Assembly: GCA_046351455.1 (NCBI GenBank)
Contig: JAXLYM010000033.1
Location: 1-64,000, forward strand
Origin: JADJRH01 sp046351455
GTDB lineage: Bacteria; Myxococcota_A; Polyangia; Polyangiales; Polyangiaceae
Length of the DNA: 64,000 nucleotides
Reading direction: 5' to 3'
This document shows, one piece after another, positions 17,741 through 26,317 of this stretch (its first letter is position 1; the number at the start of each line of letters is the position of its first letter). The notes under the pieces were generated by a model. It was not told the origin of the DNA. It made no database searches and saw nothing but the letters and a program-made list of their open reading frames with translations. Position numbers and translations under genes: made by a program.

Positions 17741-20221
17741 ATGCACGCATCCGGTCCGACGACGGACATCTCCCGGGTCTTGCTGGAGACCCTGTTCACG
17801 AATGCCCCCATCGGGTTCCTCTTCGTAGACACCCAGTTTCGATTCGTGCGGGTCAATCACGCGCTGGCGCAGTTCAACAGGCTGTCTCCGGACGCGCACC
17901 GTGGCCGTCACATCCGCGAGGTCGTGCCGGAGATCTGGCCGCTGGCGGAGCCGCTGTTGCGGCGCGCGTCGCGGGGGGAGATCGTCCTCAACGAGGAGAT
18001 GGTGATCAGCCCGGCGGCCGCGCAGGGAGCCGTGTTTCACCAGCTCATCAGCGTGTATCCCATTCACCACGGAGGGGATCTCATCGGCTACGGCATCGTC
18101 GTGGAGGACATCACCGAGCGCAAGCGCGCGGAGAAGGCGCTGTCCACGCGCAACGACCTCTACGCGATGCTCGCGGGCACCAACCGCGCCGTGAGCCGCT
18201 GCGCCTCGGCGGAGGAGCTGTTCCGCGAGGTGTGCCGGATCGCCGTTGAAAAAGGGCGCTTCCGCTTCGCGTGGGTCGGAGTTCCGGACGGGGATCTCGT
18301 GCGGATGGCGGCGAGCGCCGGGGACGGCGGCGACCTCGCAAGATCCGTGATCGTGTCGCTCGACGAGGCCGATCCTCGCTCGCACGGGACGACGGGGCGC
18401 GCCTTCTCGCGGGGCCGTTCGTTCGTCCGCAACGACCTGCTCGACGTCCCGCAGCCGCCCGAGTGGCGCCGGATGATCGAGCAGAGCGGCATCCACGCCT
18501 CCGCGTCGTTCCCGTTCTTCGAGCGGGGCCGGGTCGCGGCCGTTCTCACTCTGTATGCCCACGAGGTCGGCTTCTTCACCGAGGATCTGTGCGCGACGCT
18601 GGACGAGCTTTCGCCCGCGGTCTCGTTCGGCCTCGACGCCTTCCTGCACGAGCAGGCGCGCGCCCGCGACGAGGAGGAGCTGCGCCTCCGCGACCGCGCG
18701 ATGCGGGCCGTCTCGCAGGGGATCGTGATCACGGACGCCACCGTGCCCGGCCGGCCGATCATCTACGTGAGCCCGGGCTTCGAGCGGCTCACCGGGTATT
18801 CCGCCGCGGAGGTGATGGGGCAGAGCTGCGCTTTCTTGCACGGCGCGGAGACGGATCCGGAGGCCATCGACGAGATCGCGACCGCGATGGAGCGGGGCCG
18901 CTCTTGCTCGGTGCACCTCATCGACTACCGCAAGGACGGCACGAAGTTCTGGAACGACCTCACGCTCGCGCCCGTGACCGACGCGCACGGCCGGGTCACC
19001 CACTTCGTCGCGGTGCAGACCGACGTGACGGAGCGCAGGCGGCTGGAGGAGCAGTTCCGGCAGGCGCAGAAGATGGAGGCGGTCGGCCGGCTCGCGGCGG
19101 GCGTCGCGCACGACTTCAACAACCTGCTCACGATCATCAACGGCTACAGCGATCCGTCGCTCACGACGATGCTGCCGGACGACCCTTTGCACGAGGTCTT
19201 GAGCGAGATCCACCGCGCCGGCGAGCGGGCGGAGACGCTCACTCGCCAGCTCCTCGCCTTCAGCCGCCAGCAGGTGCTGGAGCCGAAGGTGCTGAGCCTC
19301 AACGACGTCGTCCTCGACACGCAGAAGATGCTCCGCCGCATGATCGGCGAGGACGTGATGATGATCACGACGCTGTGCGAGGATCCGTGGCTGATCAAGG
19401 CGGATCCCGGCCAGCTCGGGCAGATCCTCATCAACATGGCCGTCAACGCGCGCGACGCGATGCCGACGGGCGGCCAGCTCTTCATCGAGACGCGCAACGT
19501 CCTGCTCGGCTGCGAAGGGTGCGCGCGGTACCCGGAGGTGCAGCCGGGCGAGCACGTGATGCTGCTCGTGCGCGACACGGGCCACGGCATGGACGAGGCG
19601 ACGAAGGAGCGCGTCTTCGAGCCGTTCTTCACGACGAAGGGCGTCGGCAAGGGCACGGGCCTCGGCCTCGCGACGGTGCACGGCATCGTGCAGCAGTCGC
19701 GCGGCTGCATCCGCATCGAGAGCGAGCCGGGCAAGGGCGCCACGTTCCGCGTGTATTTGCCCCGGATCGCGGGCATGGAGGCGGCGCCGATCTCGGGGTC
19801 GCGCATGCAGTCGATGCCGCCGGGCACGGAGACGGTGCTCGTCGTGGAGGACCAGGAGGCGGTGCGCGCGCTCGCGGCCCACGTGCTGCGGAGCTGCGGC
19901 TACGCGGTGCTGGAGGCCTCGAACGGCCTCGCGGCGCTGGAGATCGCGCGGGGCCACGCGGGCCCCATCGATCTGCTCGTGTCCGACGTGGTGATGCCGC
20001 ACCTCGGCGGCCGCGACCTCGCGACGAGGCTCCTCGCCGAGCGGCCGGCGTGCAAGGTGCTATTTTTGTCGGGTTACACGGACGACGCGCTGATCCACCA
20101 CGGCGTGCTGGAGGCTGAATACGCCTTCTTGCAGAAGCCGTTCACGCCCTCGCTCCTGGCCCGCAAGGTGCGAAAGGTGCTGTCGGAGGGCTCATCCAAA
20201 GTGATGGGCGGAGAGGCGTAG
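17741..20221 (+). CDS. Hybrid sensor histidine kinase with LOV-like domain (PAS-GAF-LOV-HisKA-HATPase-REC)
   Basis: An 826-residue soluble hybrid kinase. PAS covers about 10-125 and GAF about 140-300. A second PAS (about 315-432) has LOV features: T-G-Y then G-Q-S-C-A-F-L-H-G with Cys363 where LOV photoreceptors have the adduct Cys of G-x-N-C-R-F-L-Q, followed by D-Y-R-K-D-G-T-K-F-W-N and F-V-A-V-Q-T-D-V-T with the signalling Gln. The Asn, Arg and Gln flanking the Cys are replaced by Ser, Ala and His. HisKA has His457, HATPase spans about 555-675, and REC has Asp749. It lies 148 nt after its shorter paralogue, and its 3' end overlaps the convergent dioxygenase gene by 30 bp. Blue-light sensing is plausible but not proven. 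Confidence 0.88.
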   Translation: MHASGPTTDISRVLLETLFTNAPIGFLFVDTQFRFVRVNHALAQFNRLSPDAHRGRHIREVVPEIWPLAEPLLRRASRGEIVLNEEMVISPAAAQGAVFHQLISVYPIHHGGDLIGYGIVVEDITERKRAEKALSTRNDLYAMLAGTNRAVSRCASAEELFREVCRIAVEKGRFRFAWVGVPDGDLVRMAASAGDGGDLARSVIVSLDEADPRSHGTTGRAFSRGRSFVRNDLLDVPQPPEWRRMIEQSGIHASASFPFFERGRVAAVLTLYAHEVGFFTEDLCATLDELSPAVSFGLDAFLHEQARARDEEELRLRDRAMRAVSQGIVITDATVPGRPIIYVSPGFERLTGYSAAEVMGQSCAFLHGAETDPEAIDEIATAMERGRSCSVHLIDYRKDGTKFWNDLTLAPVTDAHGRVTHFVAVQTDVTERRRLEEQFRQAQKMEAVGRLAAGVAHDFNNLLTIINGYSDPSLTTMLPDDPLHEVLSEIHRAGERAETLTRQLLAFSRQQVLEPKVLSLNDVVLDTQKMLRRMIGEDVMMITTLCEDPWLIKADPGQLGQILINMAVNARDAMPTGGQLFIETRNVLLGCEGCARYPEVQPGEHVMLLVRDTGHGMDEATKERVFEPFFTTKGVGKGTGLGLATVHGIVQQSRGCIRIESEPGKGATFRVYLPRIAGMEAAPISGSRMQSMPPGTETVLVVEDQEAVRALAAHVLRSCGYAVLEASNGLAALEIARGHAGPIDLLVSDVVMPHLGGRDLATRLLAERPACKVLFLSGYTDDALIHHGVLEAEYAFLQKPFTPSLLARKVRKVLSEGSSKVMGGEA

Positions 20222-21169
20222 CCCGAGCAGCGTGCCGTTGTAGGCGTTGCGCCCGCGGTCCGCTCCGGCGGCGCCCGCGGCGACCATGAGCGGGATCAGG
20301 TGCTCTTCCCGCGGGTGGACGGCGCGCGCCGAGGGGGCCTTGGACCACGCGGAGAGCCGGCTCGTCCTCTCCTCCGGATCCGCGGTGACGGCCTCGTTCA
20401 GCCACTTGTCGAACGCCTCCGACGGGGCGCGGCCGGCGGGCCCGAAGGCGCGCAGGTTGTGGTAGCTCATGCCGCTCGCGATGATGAGGACGCCTTCGTC
20501 GCGGAGAGGCGCGAGCGCGCGGCCCATCGCGATGTGCGTTGCCGGGTCGAGCCCGCGCTTGAGAGAGAGCTGTACACAAGGCACGTCCGCCTCCGGATAG
20601 GCCAGCTTCAGGGGCACGAAGGTGCCGTGATCGAAGCCGCGCTCCTTGTTCTCGGCGGTCGGAAAGCCCGCTGTTTCCAGGAGCTGACGCACGCGGGCCG
20701 CCACGACCGGCTGGCCGGGCGCGGGCCACGTGAGCTCGTACGACTCGGGCGGGAAGCCGTAATAATCGAAGAGGAGCGGCGGACGCTCCCCGCTCATCAC
20801 GGTGAACACCGGCTCTTCCCAGTGGGCGGAGACGGCGAGGATCGCGCGCGGCGGACTCTTCGGCAGCCCCTTCACCGACTGGATGTAGGCCGTGAGGGCG
20901 GCGAGCTCTTCCTTGCTGCCGAACGGCGTCTCCACGAACGGCCACGGACCGCCGCCGTGCGGGAGGAACACCACCGGCATACGATCGCCCGAGGCGCCGG
21001 GGGTGGCCGGGCCTCCGTGCGAAGAGGGCTCCTGATTCGTCGCGCAACCTGCAGCACCGAGACCGGACATGGCAGCTCCCGAGACCCCCAACGTGGCAGC
21101 GGCCGCCGAGCCGGCAGCCGCAACAAGCGCCTGCCGCCGAGTCAGCGTCCGCTCGCCTGGTTTCTTCAT
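20192..21169 (-). CDS. Class III extradiol dioxygenase (DODA/LigB-like) with Tat lipoprotein signal
   Basis: A 325-residue protein of the LigB/DODA dioxygenase superfamily. Likely metal ligands are the His residues in F-L-P-H-G-G-G-P-W, V-S-A-H-W-E, F-D-H-G-T-F-V-P-L and S-G-M-S-Y-H-N, all conserved family positions. The N-terminus has a twin-arginine signal, T-R-R-Q-A-L with a long Ala-rich hydrophobic stretch, ending in a lipobox-like L-G-A-A-G-C. The predicted mature protein is therefore folded before export and lipid-anchored, unlike the usual cytoplasmic members. The start is placed at the ATG 15 codons into the open frame so that a normal Tat signal results. Substrate unknown; aromatic diols are the family norm. 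Confidence 0.82.
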   Translation of the reverse strand: MKKPGERTLTRRQALVAAAGSAAAATLGVSGAAMSGLGAAGCATNQEPSSHGGPATPGASGDRMPVVFLPHGGGPWPFVETPFGSKEELAALTAYIQSVKGLPKSPPRAILAVSAHWEEPVFTVMSGERPPLLFDYYGFPPESYELTWPAPGQPVVAARVRQLLETAGFPTAENKERGFDHGTFVPLKLAYPEADVPCVQLSLKRGLDPATHIAMGRALAPLRDEGVLIIASGMSYHNLRAFGPAGRAPSEAFDKWLNEAVTADPEERTSRLSAWSKAPSARAVHPREEHLIPLMVAAGAAGADRGRNAYNGTLLGLRLSAHHFG

Positions 21170-21262
21170 GGCCACCGATAGTGCGACATCAAACGATTCT
21201 CCGCAAGCCCTCACCTCAAGAAGAGATTGCGGAGGCCGCCACTGGGAGGGGTGCCGCGGCGG

Positions 21263-22606
21263 TCAGGGGATCGCGAAGTCCAGCTTCACGTCCACGTGGG
21301 CCGTCTGCCCCTTTGTGAGCGACACCTGCGGAGCGGTCATGTTGGCGACGTCGCCCTTGCCGGGCATGAAGCCGCCGCCGATGGTGTCCATCACGCACGA
21401 CACCGCATAATCGCCGGGCGTCACGTCCTCCACGTCGAACTCGGCCACGTCCGTGTCCGTCTTCAGGGCCACGTCGACGGCGTCGCGGAAATAGTAGGGC
21501 TGCGCGCCCTTCTTCGGCCCGAAGGGGCTGTAGTCCTCCGCGCGGTACAGGGCACAATAGATCGGAGCGCCCTCGTCCAGCGCGCCGATCGCGCCCTGGA
21601 TCTCCGCCTTTCGCGTGAGCGTGATCTTCACCGCGGAGCCGCCGGGCCCCGTGTCGAGCGCGCCCTGCTCCTGGCACTTGCACGTGGCGTCGTCCGCGCC
21701 GCCCGTCGCGCAGAACACACCGTGATCCGCCGGCCAGAAATACCCGATCGCGTAACACATCTCGTGCGGGTACCGGAGGCGGTTCGGGCTCGTGTTCTCC
21801 CAGTCGCACTGCACGCGGAGCACGTCGTCCGTCGTGAGCGACAAGGTCTCTCCGAAGTCGGTGGTGCCGGGGTACTCCCAGTCGTGCGACTGGTAGATCT
21901 GACTCGCCTTCGCGTCGGCGCCGCGGAACACCTCCAGCGTCTTGCCCATGCGGTGCTGGTGCCCGAACATCGTGTGCACGTTCATCGGCGTCGGAGGGTG
22001 GCACTCCGCCGTCTTCGAGACCGTCTCGTTCGGCCCGATGTCGATGTTCATCGTGCCGAAGAAGTACGTCGCCGCGCGCTCCTTCACGGCGCCGGATTTG
22101 CCGTAGACGAGCCCGAATTTCGACGTGACGTCGAGCGGCGCCGCCGTGGTGTTGATGAAGTGCGTCTCCATCACGTACTGCTGGTGCGCCTTCACATGGA
22201 AGCCGACGCCCTCGGGGAAGGCGATGTCCTCTTTCTCGATCTGCGTCGCGAGCACCTGAGTCCAGCTCGGCTGTCCGCCCTGCGAGCACTTGTGCGGGGC
22301 CAGATCCACCGCGTGATCGATGGTGTACACGATGAGGTGGTGTCCGCCCTTCGACTGCTCGGTGAGGAAGGCGGTGATATCTTCTTCGGAGTCGGTGTCG
22401 GCGCGAACATAGGTGCACCACGTCTCGTCCGCTCCCGAGTCGACGGTGAACGGCCCGGCTTCGAAGGTGACGTCCGCGGCCTTTGCGCCGGGGTCCGAGG
22501 TGGTGCTGGTGTCGCCGGTGGAGGATTCGGACGGGCTGCACGCGGCGAGGCCAAGAGAAGCCATAGCGAACGCGGCAAAGACAACGTGGTTGTTCGATCG
22601 TGTCAT
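21263..22606 (-). CDS. Copper type II ascorbate-dependent monooxygenase-like lipoprotein
   Basis: A 447-residue lipoprotein related to the peptidylglycine alpha-hydroxylating / dopamine beta-monooxygenase fold. The start is chosen to give a signal peptide ending in the lipobox L-A-A-C; a GGAG site lies 10 nt before it. Copper-site motifs are visible: H-H-L in the first half (CuH pair), E-T-H-F-I-N-T-T (third CuH ligand), the H-x-H in F-G-H-Q-H-R-M-G (CuM), and H-E-M-C-Y-A-I-G-Y with the CuM Met. Both copper sites thus look complete. Cys-rich segments suggest disulfides in the periplasm or on the surface. Substrate unknown. It stands alone between convergent and same-strand neighbours. Confidence 0.85.
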   Translation of the reverse strand: MTRSNNHVVFAAFAMASLGLAACSPSESSTGDTSTTSDPGAKAADVTFEAGPFTVDSGADETWCTYVRADTDSEEDITAFLTEQSKGGHHLIVYTIDHAVDLAPHKCSQGGQPSWTQVLATQIEKEDIAFPEGVGFHVKAHQQYVMETHFINTTAAPLDVTSKFGLVYGKSGAVKERAATYFFGTMNIDIGPNETVSKTAECHPPTPMNVHTMFGHQHRMGKTLEVFRGADAKASQIYQSHDWEYPGTTDFGETLSLTTDDVLRVQCDWENTSPNRLRYPHEMCYAIGYFWPADHGVFCATGGADDATCKCQEQGALDTGPGGSAVKITLTRKAEIQGAIGALDEGAPIYCALYRAEDYSPFGPKKGAQPYYFRDAVDVALKTDTDVAEFDVEDVTPGDYAVSCVMDTIGGGFMPGKGDVANMTAPQVSLTKGQTAHVDVKLDFAIP

Positions 22607-22759
22607 GGGGTCGTAGCTCCGCTCATCGAAGGCGCGCTGTTCCGGGCGCGTCTTGCGTCCCGAGACACTAGGTTCGGGTGGGGAGCCTCGCACTGGCCGC
22701 GCGGGCCAATCGATTGACCGGACGGGTCACAGGGCGCGGGGGTCGTGAGGCCCGCACGG

Positions 22760-23758
22760 TCACGCGGCGGCGGTGCGAAACGCGAGCGGCGTCTGCCCTG
22801 TCCAGCGCTTGAACGCGCGATGGAACGCGCTCGGCTCCGAGAACCCGAGGAGGAACGACACCTCCCCGAGGGGCATGCGCGGCTCGCCGAGGTACCGCTT
22901 TGCGAGATCGCAGCGGACGGCGTCGACGATGTCCTGAAACGTGGTGTTCTCTTCCTGGAGCCGCCGCTTCAGGGTGCGCGGGCTCATCGCGAGGTGCGCG
23001 GCCGCGGTCTGCAGCGTCGGAGTGCCGCGGCGAATCTCCTCGACCACGAGCGCGCGGACGCGCCCGGACACGAGCTCGACGTCGTCGGGCTCCCGCGAGA
23101 GGAGCCGCTGGACGTGCCGATCGAAGAAGGCCGCGAGCGCCGGATCCGCTTTGGGGAGCGGCAAACGCGCGAGCTCCGCCGTGAGGGCCAGCTCGTTCCG
23201 CGGGGCCGACCACTCGACGGGACAGCCGAAGAAGGCCTCATGAAAGCTGGTGTCGCGCGGGGCCGGGTGCCGGAAGCGCACGGCGGCGGCCGCGTATTCA
23301 ACGCCGGTGAGCTTGCGGCCGGCGTTCATCATCTCGGCGAGGATGTTCTCGGTGGTGACGCGGATCGCGAGCCGCATCGGATCGGGGCAGGTGAAGATCA
23401 TCCGGACGGTGCGCTCGTCCCGCTCCACCGCCCATTCGCTTTGATCGGTCCACACGCGGGCGTACCGCACGACCTGGTGAATCGCCTCCCCGAGCGTGGG
23501 CTGCGTCATGCAGGCGAACCCGACCGCGTCGTAGTCGTGGGCCGTGGACGAGGCCCCTGCGCGCACGGGAAACGCCGGATCCTGGCACGCGCGCATCACG
23601 GCTTCCCACAATCGGTTCACGTCTTCGAGGGGGACGCGCGCCTCCAAGAGGTCCGCGGATGGCACGGCGAGGGGCGGCACGAGGGCTGGATCGATGCCGG
23701 AACGAAGAGCGTATTCGCGCAAGCGCACGCCGCAGACCGCCGCGATCGAGGTGGACAT
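22760..23758 (-). CDS. AraC-family transcriptional regulator
   Basis: A 332-residue regulator. Residues about 15-205 match the N-terminal ligand-sensing domain of the OruR/ArgR-like AraC group (Arabinose_bd). Residues about 230-330 hold the double helix-turn-helix, with T-L-Q-T-A-A-A-H-L-A-M-S-P-R-T-L-K-R-R-L as the first motif and F-L-L-G-F-S-E-P-S-A-F-H-R-A-F-K-R-W as the second. The ATG 13 codons into the open frame is taken as the start. It lies 117 nt upstream of, and divergent from, adenosine deaminase, so nucleoside metabolism is a possible target, but the ligand cannot be read from sequence. Confidence 0.9.
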   Translation of the reverse strand: MSTSIAAVCGVRLREYALRSGIDPALVPPLAVPSADLLEARVPLEDVNRLWEAVMRACQDPAFPVRAGASSTAHDYDAVGFACMTQPTLGEAIHQVVRYARVWTDQSEWAVERDERTVRMIFTCPDPMRLAIRVTTENILAEMMNAGRKLTGVEYAAAAVRFRHPAPRDTSFHEAFFGCPVEWSAPRNELALTAELARLPLPKADPALAAFFDRHVQRLLSREPDDVELVSGRVRALVVEEIRRGTPTLQTAAAHLAMSPRTLKRRLQEENTTFQDIVDAVRCDLAKRYLGEPRMPLGEVSFLLGFSEPSAFHRAFKRWTGQTPLAFRTAAA

Positions 23759-23874
23759 GGGTGGGCGATGATCTGGTCCCCGGGGCCGGCCTGGCAAGTG
23801 AAGTAGCGTTTTCTCGGCCCCGCGCGCCCGGCGCCGGCCTTTTCGCCGTCCTCCGGCGCTGCTACCACGGCCGC

Positions 23875-24795
23875 ATGACCCACGCTGCGCTCGTGGCCTC
23901 CACGCCTCTCGCGGATCTGCACCGCCACCTGGACGGCTCGCTTCGCCCGTCGACGATCGCCGAGCTGGCCCGACGTGAGGGGAAGGCCGTGCCTGCGGAT
24001 CTCACGTTCTCGGCGGGCATGGGCCTCGACGAGGCGCTCGCGCGGTTCGCGTTCACGCTGTCCTTGTTGCAGGCCCCGGCGGAGGTCGCGCGGGTGGCCG
24101 CCGAGATGTGCGAGGACGCCGCGGCGGAGGGCGTGACGACGCTGGAGATCCGCTTCGCGCCGCAGCTCCACGGCGGGGCGCCGATGGAAGCGATCGTCGA
24201 TGCGGCCGTGTCCGGGGCGAACGGCCGCGCGGGCATCGTCCTGTGTGGGCTGTACGGAGAGCCGCCTTCGGTGCTGGAGAGGCTCGTGGATATCGCTGCA
24301 TCGAGGGTGGGAGTCGTCGGGATCGACCTCGCGGCGGCGCCTCCGCGCGACCGGCCGGAGACGATCCGCGACTACGCACGTCCCTTCCGGCGGGCGGCGG
24401 ATCTCGGCCTGGGGCGCACGGTGCACGCGGGCGAGGGTCGGCCTCCGTGGGAGATCCGGATCGCGGTGGAGGAGCTGGGCGCGCAGCGGATCGGACACGG
24501 CACCACGTTGTTGGAGGATCCGAGCGTGGTGGACCTCGTGAGCGAGAGAGGCATCGTGATCGAAGCCTGTCCGACGAGCAACGTGCACACGGGGGTGATC
24601 GCGAAGGTGGCCGATCATCCGATCGTGAAGTGGGTGGAGCGCGGGGTGAGAGTGTGTGTTTGCGCGGACAACACGCTGCTATCGGACACCACGGCTCGCG
24701 AGGAGCTGCGGCGAATCTGCGACGTACCGGGGATGACGGAGAGCGTGCTCACGCGGGTGATCGCGACAGGGCACGAGGCGGTATTTCGACGCTGA
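23875..24795 (+). CDS. add: Adenosine deaminase family protein
   Basis: A 306-residue metal-dependent amidohydrolase that should convert adenosine or a related purine to the deaminated product in the cytoplasm. Zn ligands and catalytic residues are visible: D-L-H-R-H-L-D-G-S near residue 15, H-A-G-E-G around 183, I-G-H-G-T around 207, S-N-V-H-T-G, and D-N-T-L-L-S-D-T-T, which matches the bacterial N-T-D-N-x-x-x-S form. Length is slightly short of typical (about 330) but all motifs are present. The ATG at 23875 is the first start that places the D-L-H-R-H motif at the usual distance. Confidence 0.9.
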   Translation: MTHAALVASTPLADLHRHLDGSLRPSTIAELARREGKAVPADLTFSAGMGLDEALARFAFTLSLLQAPAEVARVAAEMCEDAAAEGVTTLEIRFAPQLHGGAPMEAIVDAAVSGANGRAGIVLCGLYGEPPSVLERLVDIAASRVGVVGIDLAAAPPRDRPETIRDYARPFRRAADLGLGRTVHAGEGRPPWEIRIAVEELGAQRIGHGTTLLEDPSVVDLVSERGIVIEACPTSNVHTGVIAKVADHPIVKWVERGVRVCVCADNTLLSDTTAREELRRICDVPGMTESVLTRVIATGHEAVFRR

Positions 24796-24865
24796 TCGGC
24801 GTGAGCCGCGGAGAGAGCGTGACTTGCTCCGGCCGGCGCGGCGGACTCGTGATAGGCTCGCGCGC

Positions 24866-25750
24866 ATGACGCGCCGTTCTTCGCACGCCATGCATTGTCC
24901 TCCCGCGGGTGGTGGGGACGCCGCTCGATTCCCCGGCCGCGACGCTCTGCCTGCGCCCGACGATCGGCTCGCGCCCCCGGAGACGCGCTTGGAGTATATC
25001 GGCGGTGTCGAGGTGTTCGCGGCGCCTGCGGATCAGCCGCACGCCCACCAGCACAGCCAGATCGACCGCGTGGTCGGCGCCCACGTCAAGAGCCCCTACG
25101 AGATCGCCGTCGACATGCTCACGCGGGCGGACGAAGCCTCCGATTTCGCGCCCGACGTCAGCGTCTACGAGCCCATCGTGGACCGCAAGACCAAGCGCAC
25201 GACCGGCCGAAAGCTCGAAGAGATCGCCTTCGAGGTCATCGACAAACAGGCGCAGACCGTCCCGACGAAGAAGGCGAGGGAGCTCATCGCCCGCGGGGTT
25301 CGCAGGGTCTTTTGCGTGGTGGTGCGCGACAGGCAGCTCTCGGAGTGGTCGCGGGAGCACGGCCGCTGGGAGCCGTTCGGGCCGGACGCGGTGATCGAGG
25401 ACCGATGTTTCGTCCGACCGATCCGGGCGGAGGCGCTGGTGAGCTCGCTCTTGGCGGAGGACGAGATCGCGCGCGCGCTGCTCGTGAAGCGGCCGCCTGC
25501 GATCGACGCCGCGCTCCAAGAGAGCAACGCCCGGGGGCACGCGCAAGGGCGCGAAGAGGGGCGCGAAGAGGGCCGTATCGAGCAGATCAAGCAAATGCAA
25601 CGTACGGTCCTTCGCGCCTTGGAGAACCGCGGCCTCACGGTGTCCGCGCGCCAGCGAGCCCGCATCGAGGCGACGACCGACATGACGGTGCTCACTCGGT
25701 GGTTCGACGAGGCCTTCAAGGTCGAAAAGGCCGGGGACCTCAAGAGCTGA
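24866..25750 (+). CDS. Uma2-family (DUF820) PD-(D/E)XK nuclease-like protein with coiled-coil tail
   Basis: A 294-residue protein. The Uma2-type restriction-endonuclease-like core (about 30-190) keeps the likely active-site residues: P-D in F-A-P-D-V-S-V-Y, Glu in I-A-F-E-V-I-D-K, and downstream Lys residues. The C-terminal part has a Gly-Arg-Glu repeat (G-R-E-E-G-R-E-E-G-R) leading into a helix, typical of the Polyangiales Uma2 subset. The function of this expanded family is not established; nuclease activity is inferred from fold. The start 14 codons into the frame is preferred, though upstream alternatives exist. Confidence 0.75.
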   Translation: MTRRSSHAMHCPPAGGGDAARFPGRDALPAPDDRLAPPETRLEYIGGVEVFAAPADQPHAHQHSQIDRVVGAHVKSPYEIAVDMLTRADEASDFAPDVSVYEPIVDRKTKRTTGRKLEEIAFEVIDKQAQTVPTKKARELIARGVRRVFCVVVRDRQLSEWSREHGRWEPFGPDAVIEDRCFVRPIRAEALVSSLLAEDEIARALLVKRPPAIDAALQESNARGHAQGREEGREEGRIEQIKQMQRTVLRALENRGLTVSARQRARIEATTDMTVLTRWFDEAFKVEKAGDLKS

Positions 25751-26317
25751 GGGGTCGACTCAAGGAGACTGCTCCCGGCCGGAAGCCCTTGCGAGGTGCC
25801 GCAAACCCCCCGCGGGGACCTTGCGAGCGGTCGCAAGAACCTGCGGCCGGTCCTTGCGAGCTCCACTGCGCAGGTTCGGGCGCGGCAGGAGCCTCGGACG
25901 CATTAACTTGCCAAAGCAAAAGTGCCAGGCAGTCCGCTGAGAGGCCATGGAGCCTTCTCGCCGGAAGAAAAGAGACTGGCAATAAGAGAAAGGCTCGAAC
26001 GAATTCGAAATAGTGTTTCCCGCTCGCTGGTTGGGGAGCGTTTTCGAGCAGCGCGCGACGCTCGGCTTCAAGGCCGACTGCCTCCGCGTGCAGCTCACGC
26101 CGAGCGGCGGAGGGCATGCGTGCGTGGCATTACGTGCAGAGGGCCTCGTACAGAGCGGCCGCCTGGCTTGCGAGCGCACGCGAGGCCGGACGACAACCGC
26201 CCACGGGCCGTGGGCTCCGCGCGTCGTCGAAAAGTTGGCCCTGTGACGCGGCGCGTCCTAAGGGTCGCGGGACGGCCGATCGACGGCCCCTTTGTCCAGG
26301 AAACAAGGAGTCTCCCC
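25751..26317. other. Intergenic region with repeated TTGCGA hairpins and an AT-rich dip
   Basis: No gene is supported. The first 130 bases after the Uma2 stop contain short inverted repeats built on CTTGCGA (annotated separately). Around 25965-26030 base composition drops to an AT-rich patch (GAAAAGAGACTGGCAATAAG and nearby), unusual for this genome and a reasonable place for a promoter. Open frames across this stretch on both strands have unnatural composition. Confidence 0.5.
25789..25860. repeat. Tandem inverted repeats built on CTTGCGA
   Basis: Three copies of (C)CTTGCGAG occur within 75 bp. The central copy forms a perfect hairpin, CTTGCGA (25820-25826), loop GCGG, TCGCAAG (25831-25837). 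The first copy pairs TTGCG (25789-25793) with CGCAA (25800-25804). The placement 40-110 nt after a stop codon suggests a transcript-end structure, but there is no U-run. Confidence 0.5.

Noticed and set aside
25760..26179. Minus-strand open frame of 139 codons in the gap after the Uma2 gene
   Set aside because: No ribosome site, no family pattern, a mixed composition including an AT-rich patch, and it runs through hairpin repeats.
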